From: PoT sp049331405
Lineage (GTDB): Bacteria; Planctomycetota; Planctomycetia; Isosphaerales; Isosphaeraceae
Length of the DNA: 64,000 nucleotides
Assembly (NCBI RefSeq): GCF_049331405.1
Contig: NZ_CP186275.1
Span: forward strand, 1-64,000
Reading direction: 5' to 3'
Shown piece after piece: positions 43,177-52,234 of the stretch (the first letter of the stretch is position 1; the number at the start of each line of letters is the position of its first letter). Under the pieces are notes generated by a model. That model worked only from the letters and a program-made list of their open reading frames with translations, was not told the origin of the DNA and did no database searches. The position numbers and the translations under genes were made by a program.

Positions 43177-44421
43177 ATGAACGAGGACCGTCGCCGGGTA
43201 TTCAAGCTGCGAGATCTGATGGTGGCTGTCTTCGTCGTCGCCGTCCTGCTCAGCTTGCCGCTTTCGCAAATGTTCAATCCGGTCAGGTGCACCGGGGGTC
43301 GTAGGTCGTGGTGTCAGAACAATATACGGCAGATTGCCCTGGGGCTCATGGGGTTCGCGAACGCGAAGGGGGCTTTTCCCAACGCCGGGACATTCTTTGA
43401 TGACCCCGCGGTGCATGGGGGAGATCCCGAGCGTTCGTAGATCCGCAAGGCCTTCGTCGATCCTCATGGGGCCATCAAGGATCCCCGTGTGCTCCTGCGA
43501 AGTTGGGTCGTCGACATCCTTCCTTATATTGATGATCAGGAATTGTACAATGATTGGAATTTCCAGGCCGGCTACTTATCGGAGGGATTATCCGGGTCTT
43601 CGCCGGGCAATGCCACGCTCGGGGACACGTCCATCGGCATTCTCCGATGCCCCGACGACAACACGGCGGTCAACGGGAAGGGGAACCTGAGCTACGCCGT
43701 CAACGGAGGCTTCGCGCGATGGCCGGCCCTGCCCGTCGCCTGGGAGGGAAGTGAGATCGACGGCATGTCCTCCAACGGCACACGGCTGAACTGGGCGCCC
43801 AAAGGCGACGGCTGGCAAGCGTCGCAGGCGGTGGGCAAGAAGCTCGGCGTGATGTTCCTGGGGACTCACTCCGGGGGCCAGCCCTGGGATATCCGGACGT
43901 CCGCCGCCGACATCAGCGACGGCGCGAACTCAACCATACTCGTGGCCGAGAACCGGCTCACTGGTTATTCGGCGGGCGAGAGCCCCTACTCGGGCCATCA
44001 GCCGACGAACTGGGCCTGCCCGCTCCCCAACTTCGCGATGATCTTCGGCTCCGATGAGGTCTGCCGATCGGCCAGGGGGACCGTCGATTGCCTCGCCGGT
44101 CAGCTCGCGCCCCGGTCCGATGGTTCGCCCGGCATCGGCTGGAAGATGGCGAACCGCAACGACACCCTTGAAAATGTCGGCGGAGGCGAGAAACTCCGAT
44201 TCGAAGGCTCTTACCCATTCTCGAACGCCCATCACCCCCCCCGCAATTCCCTGTTCTGGTCGGGCGCGGGGGCCAATTATGCCTTCTGCGACGGCACGGT
44301 CCGGTTCATCACCAACACCATCGACGGCGATGTCTACGCCAGGATACTGACCCCCGCCGGCGCGTCGCTCCCGCCGAACCTGCGCCAGGCTCCCTTCCCC
44401 GCCCAGGCGTTCGAGCCGTGA
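43177..44421 (+). pseudogene. DUF1559 prepilin-like protein with in-frame TAG
   Basis: ATG 43177 reads a membrane anchor (LRDLMVAVFVVAVLLSLPLS) and the DUF1559 block CQNNIRQIALGLMGFANAKGAFPNAGTF. TAG at 43438-43440 interrupts it. The same frame continues IRKAFVDPHGAIKDPRVLLRSWVVDILPYIDDQELYNDW, SIGILRCPDDNTA, STILVAENRLTGY and the closing FCDGTVRFIT. The family's usual FTLIELLVV prepilin cleavage site is replaced by the anchor above. A product could start after the TAG, but it would lack the anchor. Confidence 0.8.
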
Positions 44422-44662
44422 TCGCCTTCAACGACTGGCCGGCGTCGGCCTATTTCATGATGAAAAACCGTGCGTTGGCGAGCGGGGCTTTCGCAGGGCT
44501 CGGACGTAGAAGCACTCGCTAGGAATATTCGAACCCGCTTGCTGCATTGGTAAAGATAAACCTCTCCTCTGACGTCCAGAATCCATCGGTTGGTGGAACG
44601 CATTGTCTCGATTTGCCGCTGATTTGAAGAGGGTTACCCATCTTCTGGCGACGGAGGCGCAC

Positions 44663-45070
44663 ATGCTGACTCTCTTGATGACTCTGCTGGTGATCGGCGA
44701 CGGTCCCTCGGATGACCTGAAGGATATGGCGGGCACGTGGGTCCTGGTCTCCACGGCCGATGGTCGACCCGGAACGAAGGTGACGAAGCGGACAGATCGC
44801 AATTTCAAGCTATCGGTCAAGGGCACCACGGCCAGGGGTTTTCGCGGGGATAAGTCGGGGACCGCCAGCAACTTCACGGTGGATCCGACGAAGACGCCCA
44901 AGCAGATCGACCTCTTCCACCCCGAGGCAGGGCACCTCAAAGGCATCTATGAGCTGGACGGCGACATCATGAGATCCAGCTTCTCCCCTCCCGGCCAGGA
45001 GCGGCCGACGTCCTTCTCCGAAACAACGTCCACCATCTCCCTTTACGAGCGGGAGATGCCTCGCTCGTAG
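44663..45070 (+). CDS. TIGR03067-type domain protein, 135 aa
   Basis: ATG 44663 is preceded by GGAGG, and the frame upstream to 44603 is not needed. A short hydrophobic N-terminus (MLTLLMTLLVIGDG) may be a signal peptide. The pattern DLKDMAGTWVLVSTADGRPG, the beta strands (FKLSVKG, FTVDPTKTPKQIDL), then KGIYELDGDIMRSSFSPPGQERPTSF matches the planctomycete lipocalin-like TIGR03067 family of unknown function. TAG is the natural stop here, since the family ends near this point. Confidence 0.75.
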   Translation: MLTLLMTLLVIGDGPSDDLKDMAGTWVLVSTADGRPGTKVTKRTDRNFKLSVKGTTARGFRGDKSGTASNFTVDPTKTPKQIDLFHPEAGHLKGIYELDGDIMRSSFSPPGQERPTSFSETTSTISLYEREMPRS

Positions 45071-45249
45071 CCCCTCGGGGATGTAATCTCAAACCTGGAA
45101 TCCGAATCGAGGACCGACATCGAATGAACAACTTCGGGGCGCCCGATCGACCACAATGCGGGGTCGGGCATGTTCCTCGGTCGCGACGTCGGTCCACCTG
45201 GGATGATTATACGGGTCGACGGGCTCAGGACTCGCCCGGCGAGCCCACC

Positions 45250-45789
45250 ATGAAAAGTCCGGCCGATCCGATGCAGGATATCGATTCGATCAGTTTTATG
45301 AACATACCTTCCGACAAAACTTCGATCGAGCCGCGGCCTCGAAGGGGGAGGATCCAGCAGCGGCGACGGCTCCTGCTCCTGATGCTCGTGCTGTCGAGCC
45401 TGGTGGGCTGGCGCGTCGTCAACGGCCTGCGACGCACAGTCCCGGCGAAGGCGCCGAAGCCCTGGATGACCACCGAGGGGGCCTATCAATTCCTCGACGG
45501 CCAGACCATCGAGTTACCCAAGGACGAGGCCGAAGCCGCGCAGCCGAATTCGATCCCGCCCCTGACACTCACCCTCGGCAGGGATCGGATCGAGTCGCTC
45601 AAGGTGACGCCCGGCGGGGAGTCGCCCGACGTCGAGGCCGCCTACCTCTCCTTCATCGTCAGGATCGATCAAGGCATTTATGATGTCTTCGGATTCGTCT
45701 CCCTGCATGGATTCGATGGCACCTATTCCCCGATCGTGAACCACGGCCGGGGTTGGGACGTCATCCCGAGGAATTCGAAACGCGACTGA
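45250..45789 (+). CDS. Hypothetical single-pass membrane protein, 179 aa
   Basis: ATG 45250 is the first start giving a protein-like frame; there is no strong ribosome-binding site. A basic cytoplasmic head (RPRRGRIQQRRR) precedes one transmembrane segment (LLLLMLVLSSLVGWRVV). The extracytoplasmic part (about 120 residues) is beta-like (LTLTLGRDRIESLKVTPGG, YLSFIVRIDQGIYDVFGFVSLHGFDGTYSPIV). No family recognised. It is convergent with the HEAT/TPR gene. Confidence 0.6.
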   Translation: MKSPADPMQDIDSISFMNIPSDKTSIEPRPRRGRIQQRRRLLLLMLVLSSLVGWRVVNGLRRTVPAKAPKPWMTTEGAYQFLDGQTIELPKDEAEAAQPNSIPPLTLTLGRDRIESLKVTPGGESPDVEAAYLSFIVRIDQGIYDVFGFVSLHGFDGTYSPIVNHGRGWDVIPRNSKRD

Positions 45790-45804
45790 CGAGCCGATGG
45801 GTCG

Positions 45805-47178
45805 TCACGATTCCTCGGCGTCGAGGAGGTCGGCGAGCCGCCAGGTGCGGTGGATGTGGTGGGCGACGGCGGGGTTGATGGAGATCGCCAGGCGGTAGGC
45901 CTCGAGGGCCCGCTCGGGATCCGTCTCGGCGAAGGCCTTGGCGCAGAGGAGCCAACATTCGTCGGGCGAGGGGCTGCGCTCGAAGACGATGGGGTCGGCC
46001 TCGAGGGCCCGGTCGATACCCTCGCGGGCCTTGCCCAGGAACCCGATCTCGGCGTAGGCCAGGGCCGTGCGCAGCTCGGCCAGCGCGGGGTCGTTCGCGA
46101 CCTTGATGCCGACGAGCCGGGCGCAGGCCTCGCGGCGATGCGGGAGCCCGTAGGCCCGGAAGGCCCACGTCAGGTTCCCGATCATCCAGAGCTCCTCGGT
46201 GTTGACCATCCGGACGAGGACCTCGCGCTGGAGGGCGGTCAACTCGGTGAGCGCTTCGTCCCTCGGTGTGAAGGCCGTCGCCAGCAAGGCCTGCACGAGC
46301 GGCATCGTGTCGAACGAGCGGGCCTGGTCGAGCCGGTCGCAGATCGCCGGGATCGCCCAGCGGCGGGCCTCGCCCGGCAGGAGCGAGATGGCGAACGCCG
46401 CGTCCCCCGTCGACTTGCCGCCGACGCCGGGGATGCTCTCGTATCCGTCGATCGGCTCGGCGAGGAACTCCAGCAGCGGGTCGATCAGCGAGGCCGTCGG
46501 CCCGATCCTGGCGAGCTCGCAGGCGGCCACGCAGCGGGCCTCCGCGGCCTCGTCCTCGTCGAGGATCCGTCGCAGGGCGTCGGCCGCCCCCAGCTCCCCC
46601 AGCGCGAAGGCGATCGCGGCCCGGACCGCCCCCGAGGGCTCGACGTTCAGGCGGGCCTCGAGCCCGGGTATGGAGGCCTCGGCCATCGTCGGCAGGCAGG
46701 CGAGGAGCCAGGCGGCGTTCGCACGCACGTTCGGCTCGTCGTCGTCGAGGAGGTCGCACGCGAGGCCGTGCCCGGCGAGCGACTCGCGATAGATCCGGTG
46801 GAGGGCGATCGTATGATCCTCCGGCTGCTGCATCTCGAGGATGTGATCCGTGGCGTGGAGGCGTTCGCCGTCACCCCAGAATGGGCGCTCCTGGATGCTG
46901 AAATAGCCGGTGATCAGGCTCCCCCAGAAGCCAAGGAGGGTGCCGCGGTCGGGGCTCGAGGGGTCCGAGCACATCTCGAGCAGGAACGGCACCACATAGG
47001 GCGTGGCCTGGTAGCGCGTCCCCTGGTGGAAGACCCTGACGTGGAGGGCTTCGAAGGCCTCGGCCCTGGTCGTCGGGTCGGGGTCGAGCAACTGGCGCAG
47101 GAAGTCGGGCACGTCGTCGGCGGCGCCGTAACCATGCTCGAGATCCGCCCAGGGGACGTCGTCGAGTCCTTCCAACAT
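45805..47178 (-). CDS. HEAT/TPR-repeat protein (immunity-like), 457 aa
   Basis: ATG 47178 was chosen because GAGGGAG lies 8 nt upstream. The opening LDDVPWADLEHGYG...DVPDFLRQLLDPDP and HQGTRYQATPYVVPFLLEM is a recognisable N-terminal pattern of HEAT-repeat proteins sometimes found as immunity factors. It is shared, in shorter form, with 17623-18078. Residues about 140-310 contain HEAT units (LLDDDEPNVRANAAWLLACL, AAIAFALGELG), and the C-terminus has TPR-like units (AYAEIGFLGKAREGIDRALEADP, DPERALEAYRLAISINP). No enzyme motif or signal peptide. Confidence 0.8.
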   Translation of the reverse strand: MLEGLDDVPWADLEHGYGAADDVPDFLRQLLDPDPTTRAEAFEALHVRVFHQGTRYQATPYVVPFLLEMCSDPSSPDRGTLLGFWGSLITGYFSIQERPFWGDGERLHATDHILEMQQPEDHTIALHRIYRESLAGHGLACDLLDDDEPNVRANAAWLLACLPTMAEASIPGLEARLNVEPSGAVRAAIAFALGELGAADALRRILDEDEAAEARCVAACELARIGPTASLIDPLLEFLAEPIDGYESIPGVGGKSTGDAAFAISLLPGEARRWAIPAICDRLDQARSFDTMPLVQALLATAFTPRDEALTELTALQREVLVRMVNTEELWMIGNLTWAFRAYGLPHRREACARLVGIKVANDPALAELRTALAYAEIGFLGKAREGIDRALEADPIVFERSPSPDECWLLCAKAFAETDPERALEAYRLAISINPAVAHHIHRTWRLADLLDAEES

Positions 47179-47371
47179 GGGAGTCGCTCCCTCGATCATT
47201 GTCCGAGGCCCGGCCCTCGCAGATCAGTCCGAGCATCGGGGATCGTCGCATCGTATCGGCTCGCGTCCCCAGGCTCAACCGGAACTCGCGAGCTGACGTC
47301 GCTGTCCTCATCATATCTCGAGGACGTTGACCCGGCGCGGCATTCATGCACCGGGTCGTGCCTCGCTGGGC

Positions 47372-48442
47372 TCAGGCGAGCTTCTTGATCGCGGAGAGGA
47401 CATCGCCATTGGGATCGGTGACGATGAGCTCGTTGGCGTTGATGATCGTCACGTTGCCCACGCCGGTGGCCCTGTCGAACCCGCCGCCGCCGTCGATCAG
47501 GCCGCGGAAGAGCCGCGACGACCCGTACATTTCCATCCGGAGGCCGTCTCGACCGTTGCCGCCGAGGAAGACGGCGTCGACCGCGCCGGTGTTGAGCCCC
47601 TGGAGGTGGATGTCCCCCTTGATGCTGTCGTTGCCGTCGCCGCCGTCCTGCCGGATCTGCAGCTTGCCACGGACGTTGCCGCCGTAAGTCATGTTGAGCT
47701 GGTCGTTGCCGGGCCCCCCTTGCACGTTGACGTCGAGCAGAGCCCCCTCTGAGATATTCACGTTGTCATAACCGCCGTTGTAGGTCTCGTAGGTGTTGAG
47801 GATGTCGTCGCCGGCGTCGCCCGAGAGCGCGAGCCTGGCGGTGGCGCCGGTCCCGACGCTGCCCCAGAGGCCGGCGAAGCCGCGGTCGTTGCCGTCGCCG
47901 AGCGTCGCGGCGTAGTTGAGGGTCCCCGACTGGACCTCGGGGAAGTTCGCCGTCACGTCGTCGTCGCCGAGGCCGGCGTCCAGGCTGATATTCAGGTTCG
48001 TCGCGATCGCACGGCCGGGGAAGCTGAGGCCCCCGAACCAGATCTGGGCCGCGTCGTTGCCGTCGCCGAGCTTGATGTTCATGTTCTTGGGGTCGAACAT
48101 CGCCGCGGAGGTGTCGGAGTCGGCCCCGAGCTGCATGTAGAGCCCGTCATCGCCCCCCTTGAGGTCGACGTTGAGGTTCTGGACCTGGAGCGAGCTGAAG
48201 TGATGGTCGACGCCGTCCACCTGCACGCGGATGTCGTTGACCGAGTCGCGGAAATAGACGGCGACGTTGTTCGCCGCGTCGTCGCCGACGATGTTCAAGG
48301 TGCCCCCCGCGAGGCTCACCGTGGTGCTGAGGCATTCCCTCCTCTCCAGGTCTTCAAGCCCCGCCCGCAGCCTCGTCCTGGGCTTCATCTGCCTTCGCGT
48401 CGTCGCCGTCGTCGCCCACCTCGTCAAGCTCGAGAACATCAT
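47372..48442 (-). CDS. LEPR-XLL-type exported protein with RTX-like repeats
   Basis: 356 aa from ATG 48442. After a basic head comes LEDLERRECLS, the LEPR-XLL-like motif at residues about 29-39. The rest is a beta-rich array with degenerate GDGND, GGDDGL, GDDDV, GGPGND and GGDGND motifs at roughly 20-30-residue spacing, like RTX/haemolysin calcium-binding repeats. Probably a secreted or surface-bound calcium-stabilised beta-roll protein of unknown role. It is one of three LEPR-XLL-like proteins in the window and, like the sedolisin, has no PEP-CTERM signal. Confidence 0.8.
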   Translation of the reverse strand: MMFSSLTRWATTATTRRQMKPRTRLRAGLEDLERRECLSTTVSLAGGTLNIVGDDAANNVAVYFRDSVNDIRVQVDGVDHHFSSLQVQNLNVDLKGGDDGLYMQLGADSDTSAAMFDPKNMNIKLGDGNDAAQIWFGGLSFPGRAIATNLNISLDAGLGDDDVTANFPEVQSGTLNYAATLGDGNDRGFAGLWGSVGTGATARLALSGDAGDDILNTYETYNGGYDNVNISEGALLDVNVQGGPGNDQLNMTYGGNVRGKLQIRQDGGDGNDSIKGDIHLQGLNTGAVDAVFLGGNGRDGLRMEMYGSSRLFRGLIDGGGGFDRATGVGNVTIINANELIVTDPNGDVLSAIKKLA

Positions 48443-48880
48443 GCGGCCCCTTTCGGTTCGTTCGAGGATGTCAAGTCCCGATCGTCTCTCGCTCTCGGGT
48501 CGAGAGTGAAATCAGGATTCCCGGACGGAGCGGACCGACTTTCCTGGAAAGAGGCCGATTTCCTCACCGGATTCCGATCGCCCGGGCCCTTCGCGAGCCG
48601 GGCACGCCCGCCCTTCGCCCAGAGTCGACGCCCTCGGCCCCCGAGTCAAGCGTAGAAGAACGAACTTCCACGACATACGCCACAAGCGATGCTTCCCGAG
48701 CTTCGCCTTGCCTCGTTACGCAAGACACCAACGTAAACTATTCGTTCCAGGAGTTCTCCTGACCTGCGACCTGGCCCAGAGGATCCACCTCCACCCGAGG
48801 GATCCGGTAGTGATTTCGAGGCATCCGGCCGACGGTTTCGGCCCGTGGAGGGGGCGTCAGGGCCGGGAAATCGCGGGGAT
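48443..48880. other. Intergenic region left of the iterons
   Basis: No convincing gene is present. It contains the upstream region of the RTX-like gene and a rather AT-richer part (48650-48770). Confidence 0.4.
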
Positions 48881-49368
48881 ACCGATGAACCGGACATAGT
48901 TTCGAGGTTGGCCCACCCTGGCCACCTGAAATCGGGCTCGATTACCGATGATCCGGACATACTTCGGCCCGAGAGCGGCGTCCCCGGTTCGTCCGGCGGA
49001 AGGACGTACCGATCAACCGGACATGCTCCCGAAGCTCCACCATGCGATTTTCCTATCTCCATGCAAGAAAATGACTTAGAAGAGCATCAAGCCGACCGAT
49101 CCGGCCGCGAAAAGGCCCTGCCGGAGGCCAAATGGCACGATGAACCGGACATACTTCGAGGTCAGTTGGCCGGATTGGGCCACCCGGCTCCTGCGCGAGT
49201 TACCGATGGACGGAACATAGATCCAATTTGTACACTACGATCGCCCGGACATGGTTTGAGCCGTCACTCACGATGTCTGGGACATACTTCGCGCGATAAA
49301 CCGGACATACTTCGGCCCTCCAACCGCGATAATCGGGACATAGCGATGCCGATTAACCGGACATAGTT
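48881..49368 (+). repeat. Iteron array: probable plasmid replication origin
   Basis: About ten direct repeats of the form CGATNAACCGGACATACTT lie at 48881, 48944, 49007, 49136, 49201, 49237, 49269, 49293, 49326 and 49348 (approximate starts), all in the same orientation. The core CCGGACATA varies slightly. Spacing is about 64 bp in the left half (with one double gap of 128) and 23-34 bp in the right half, close to multiples of the helical repeat. An AT-richer stretch (49369-49480) separates them from repA. No DnaA box with good match was seen. Confidence 0.8.
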
Positions 49369-49517
49369 GGGTTCCGTAAGTTCAGGTTCGTGAAAGAGTT
49401 GCGAGGCGGAGAATTTGTTCTTAGACTTTTGTAGAGACGAAGCGAAGACATCATCAAAGGGCGCCGAATCCTTGTCCTGATGTTGCCCTCTTCGTTTTGC
49501 ACCCGGATGACACACCC

Positions 49518-51080
49518 ATGCGAAGCCACCCGGAACGACATCCGACTCCGCGCGCCCAGGGCATGGACGGCTGGGAGCCCCCCGGGACCGACGAGGGCTC
49601 GACGGTTCCGGAGCTCCTCGACTCCCAGGGGCATGCGGCCGACTCCGGGTGGAAGGACGAGCTGAACCTGGCCGAGTTCCCCATCGCCGCGCTGACGGAC
49701 CGGGTGCCGGACGGGCAGACGACGCTCGTCTTCGAGGACAGGCTCGAGCGCCGGGACAACACGCCGATCGTCCGCCGCCTGACGATCATGGGGACGCACA
49801 AGCACGGCCTGCCCACCTCGCTCGACGACGAGGTCCTCGTCGGCCTGATCCAGCTCACGAAGCGCCGGAGCAACTTCGCCGACGCCAAGGTCCAGTTCTC
49901 GCGCTACGAGCTGATCGAGCTGCTCGGCTGGCCCCAGAGCGGGCAGAGCTACCGCCGGATCGAGGAGGCCCTGCACCGCTGGGTCGGCGTCGTCCTCATG
50001 TATGAGAACGCCTGGTGGGACAACGCCGCCAAGAGCTGGGTCGACGAGAACTTCCACGTCCTCGACAACGTCACCCTCTACGACCGCGAGCGGCGCAGGT
50101 CTTCCAAGGGGGGCAAGACCCCGGCGAGACCCGACGAGAAGCGACCTCAGCCCCTCTCGAGCTTCCGCTGGAACGAGGTCATCTTCCAGAGCTTCCAGAG
50201 CGGGAACCTGAAGCAGCTCGACCTCGAGTTCTACCTCCGCCTCCGCCTGCCGACCACCAAGCGCCTCTTCCGGTTCCTCGACAAGCGGTTCTACCGCCGC
50301 GACCGCCTCGACTTCGACCTGAAAATCCTCGCCTGCGAACATATCGGCATGAGCCGATCCTACGCCCCGACCGAGCTGAAGCGCCGGCTCAAGCCCGCGC
50401 TCGAGGAGCTGGAGGGGCACGGCTTCCTCGAGCCGATGCCCCCCGAGGAGCGCTACTCCTTCGTGAGCCGGGGCAACTGGCGGATCACCCTCGCCCGGGG
50501 CCCCCGCGGTCGCGCCCCATCGCCCGCCCTCGCCCCCGAATTCAGCCCGATCCTCGAGGCCCTGAAGGCCCGCGGCGTGACCTCGAAGGCCGCCGCCGAG
50601 CTCGTCGAGTCGTATCCGGTCGACCGGATCGAGGCCAAGGTCGCCGTCTACGACTGGCTCCTCTCCGGCGGAGACAAACGCGTCGGCAAGAACCCGGCCG
50701 GCTACCTCGTCGCCTCGATCCGCGACGACTACCAGGCCCCCGGCGACTACCCCTCGCCCGCCGCCCAGGCGCCTGCGGCCGTCCTCGAAACCTCCCCGGC
50801 CGCCGCGACGGTCGACCCCGCGACGGAGGCCTCGCGCCGGCGTCGCCGCGACGAGTCCCGCCGCGTGCAGCTCCGCGAGGACGAGCTCCGCAACGCCTGG
50901 CGAGCCCTCTCGGAGTCGGAGCGCACCTCGATCCAGGAGTCGGTGAAGGCGGCCAACCCCGGCCTCCAGCGCTGGAAGGCGATGCTCGAGCCCCTCTGCC
51001 TGACCGCCCTGGAAGAGCGCCTCGACGCCGCCCGCCCGTCGCAGAAGACCCTCTTCCCCGACGACGCCCCCGACGCCTGA
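49518..51080 (+). CDS. repA: Plasmid replication initiator RepA (RPA-type, PF10134-like)
   Basis: 520 aa from ATG 49518; TTG 49497 and ATG 49563 are alternatives, none with a strong ribosome-binding site. The core (residues about 50-330) has the initiator features: ELNLAEFPIAALTDRV, RRLTIMGTHKHGLPTSLDDEVLVGLIQL, a winged-helix part FSRYELIELLGWPQSGQSYRRIEEALHRW, and DLEFYLRLRLPTTKRLFRFLDKRFY...LKILACEHIGMS. The C-terminal part is Arg/Ala-rich. It would bind the iterons just upstream, open the origin and recruit the helicase. It identifies this DNA as an extrachromosomal replicon or one derived from it. Confidence 0.85.
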   Translation: MRSHPERHPTPRAQGMDGWEPPGTDEGSTVPELLDSQGHAADSGWKDELNLAEFPIAALTDRVPDGQTTLVFEDRLERRDNTPIVRRLTIMGTHKHGLPTSLDDEVLVGLIQLTKRRSNFADAKVQFSRYELIELLGWPQSGQSYRRIEEALHRWVGVVLMYENAWWDNAAKSWVDENFHVLDNVTLYDRERRRSSKGGKTPARPDEKRPQPLSSFRWNEVIFQSFQSGNLKQLDLEFYLRLRLPTTKRLFRFLDKRFYRRDRLDFDLKILACEHIGMSRSYAPTELKRRLKPALEELEGHGFLEPMPPEERYSFVSRGNWRITLARGPRGRAPSPALAPEFSPILEALKARGVTSKAAAELVESYPVDRIEAKVAVYDWLLSGGDKRVGKNPAGYLVASIRDDYQAPGDYPSPAAQAPAAVLETSPAAATVDPATEASRRRRRDESRRVQLREDELRNAWRALSESERTSIQESVKAANPGLQRWKAMLEPLCLTALEERLDAARPSQKTLFPDDAPDA

Positions 51081-51220
51081 CCCCGACCCGTCGCCCCTCG
51101 GATCGGATCCCGGGGTTGACGGGAAGGCGGCATCCACTAGAGTGGAACCGATTCGGCGAAGGCCGGGTCGGCGCCGCGAAGGAGTGCGGGGCGGGGCGTC
51201 AACAACAGGGAGGGATTCCG

Positions 51221-52234
51221 ATGCGGGGTCGTCGCGGTTTCACGCTGATCGAGCTGCTCGTCGTCGTCGCGATCATCGGCCTGCTGGTCGCGCTCCTGCT
51301 GCCCGCCGTGCAGTCGGCCCGCGAGGCCGCACGCCGGACCCAGTGCATCGCGCAGCTCCGGCAGATCGGTATCGCCTTGCACGGGTACCACACCCGGTTC
51401 AACACGATCGTCCCCGGCTGCATCCACGACAGCAGGCCCCGGCCCGTCTCGAGCATCAGCGGCCAGCAGATGACCCCCTGGACGGTCATGCTGGCCGCCG
51501 ACTTCGAGCAGCAGGTGCTCGCCAACGCGTTCAACTTCGACCTCGGCTCGTTCGGCCCGATGGCGCTCCACCTGCCCGGCTTCTCGGCCAACTCGACCGC
51601 GATGGCGACGAAGCTGGGCGTCTACCAGTGCCCCTCCGACCGCTCGCTGACCTGCCAGTTCGCGGGCTACCCGGGCCCGCCCATCGCCGGCGTCCCGCTG
51701 ACCCGGGGCAACTACGCGGCGAACTGGGGCAACACGACCTGGAGCCAGGCCGACGTCGCCGGGGCCCCCGACGGGGCCTACCGCCTCTCCCCCTTCGGCG
51801 TCGTCGAGAACCTCACGTTCGCGTCGATCGCCGACGGCCTGAGCAACACCGTCTTCGTCGCCGAGATCCTGCAAGGGAGCGGCGGCGACGTCCGGGGCCT
51901 CCCCTGGTTCTTCCTCCCCGGCGCGAATACTTATATGAGCCGATTCCTCCCCAATGCCGCGACCGACCTCCTCGGCCAGCCCGGCAAGGGGGATGTCCTC
52001 ATGATGGGCGACCTCTGCGTGGACGAGCCGGGCCGCGACCTCCCCTGCTCGGCCGGCGCCGACATCGCCTCGAGCGCCTGGTACAACGGCTCGAGGAGCC
52101 GTCACCCCGGCGGCATCAACGCCCTCCTCGGCGACGGCTCCGCCCGCTTCCTCAAATCCTCGATCACCCCGCAAGCCTGGCTCGGCCTCCACTCGATCCG
52201 CAGCGGCGAGGTCCTCCGCCCCGACGCCTACTGA
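51221..52234 (+). CDS. DUF1559 prepilin-like protein
   Basis: 337 aa from ATG 51221 (AGGGAGGG upstream). The N-terminus RRGFTLIELLVVVAIIGLLVALLLPAVQSAREAARR is a type IV prepilin-like signal with the Gly-Phe cleavage site and a following hydrophobic helix. The DUF1559 blocks follow: CIAQLRQIGIALHGYH, TPWTVMLAADFEQQ, GVYQCPSDRSL, GLSNTVFVAEIL, and the C-terminal SRHPGGINALLGDGSARFLKSSI. This family is extremely expanded in planctomycetes and probably makes pseudopilus-like or surface proteins; the exact role is unknown. A hairpin follows the stop. Confidence 0.92.
   Translation: MRGRRGFTLIELLVVVAIIGLLVALLLPAVQSAREAARRTQCIAQLRQIGIALHGYHTRFNTIVPGCIHDSRPRPVSSISGQQMTPWTVMLAADFEQQVLANAFNFDLGSFGPMALHLPGFSANSTAMATKLGVYQCPSDRSLTCQFAGYPGPPIAGVPLTRGNYAANWGNTTWSQADVAGAPDGAYRLSPFGVVENLTFASIADGLSNTVFVAEILQGSGGDVRGLPWFFLPGANTYMSRFLPNAATDLLGQPGKGDVLMMGDLCVDEPGRDLPCSAGADIASSAWYNGSRSRHPGGINALLGDGSARFLKSSITPQAWLGLHSIRSGEVLRPDAY

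Noticed and set aside
13822..44421. Reassignment of TAG to an amino acid
   Set aside because: TAG terminates at least three genes at natural ends (26312, 37181, 45070) and the other broken genes carry TAA or frameshifts, so pseudogenisation is the simpler reading.
48881..49368. CRISPR array
   Set aside because: Repeats are short (about 19 bp), degenerate and irregularly spaced, with no cas genes; iterons upstream of repA fit better.
49353..51137. A 594-residue minus-strand frame
   Set aside because: Antisense shadow of repA; no recognisable motif and it would cross the iterons.
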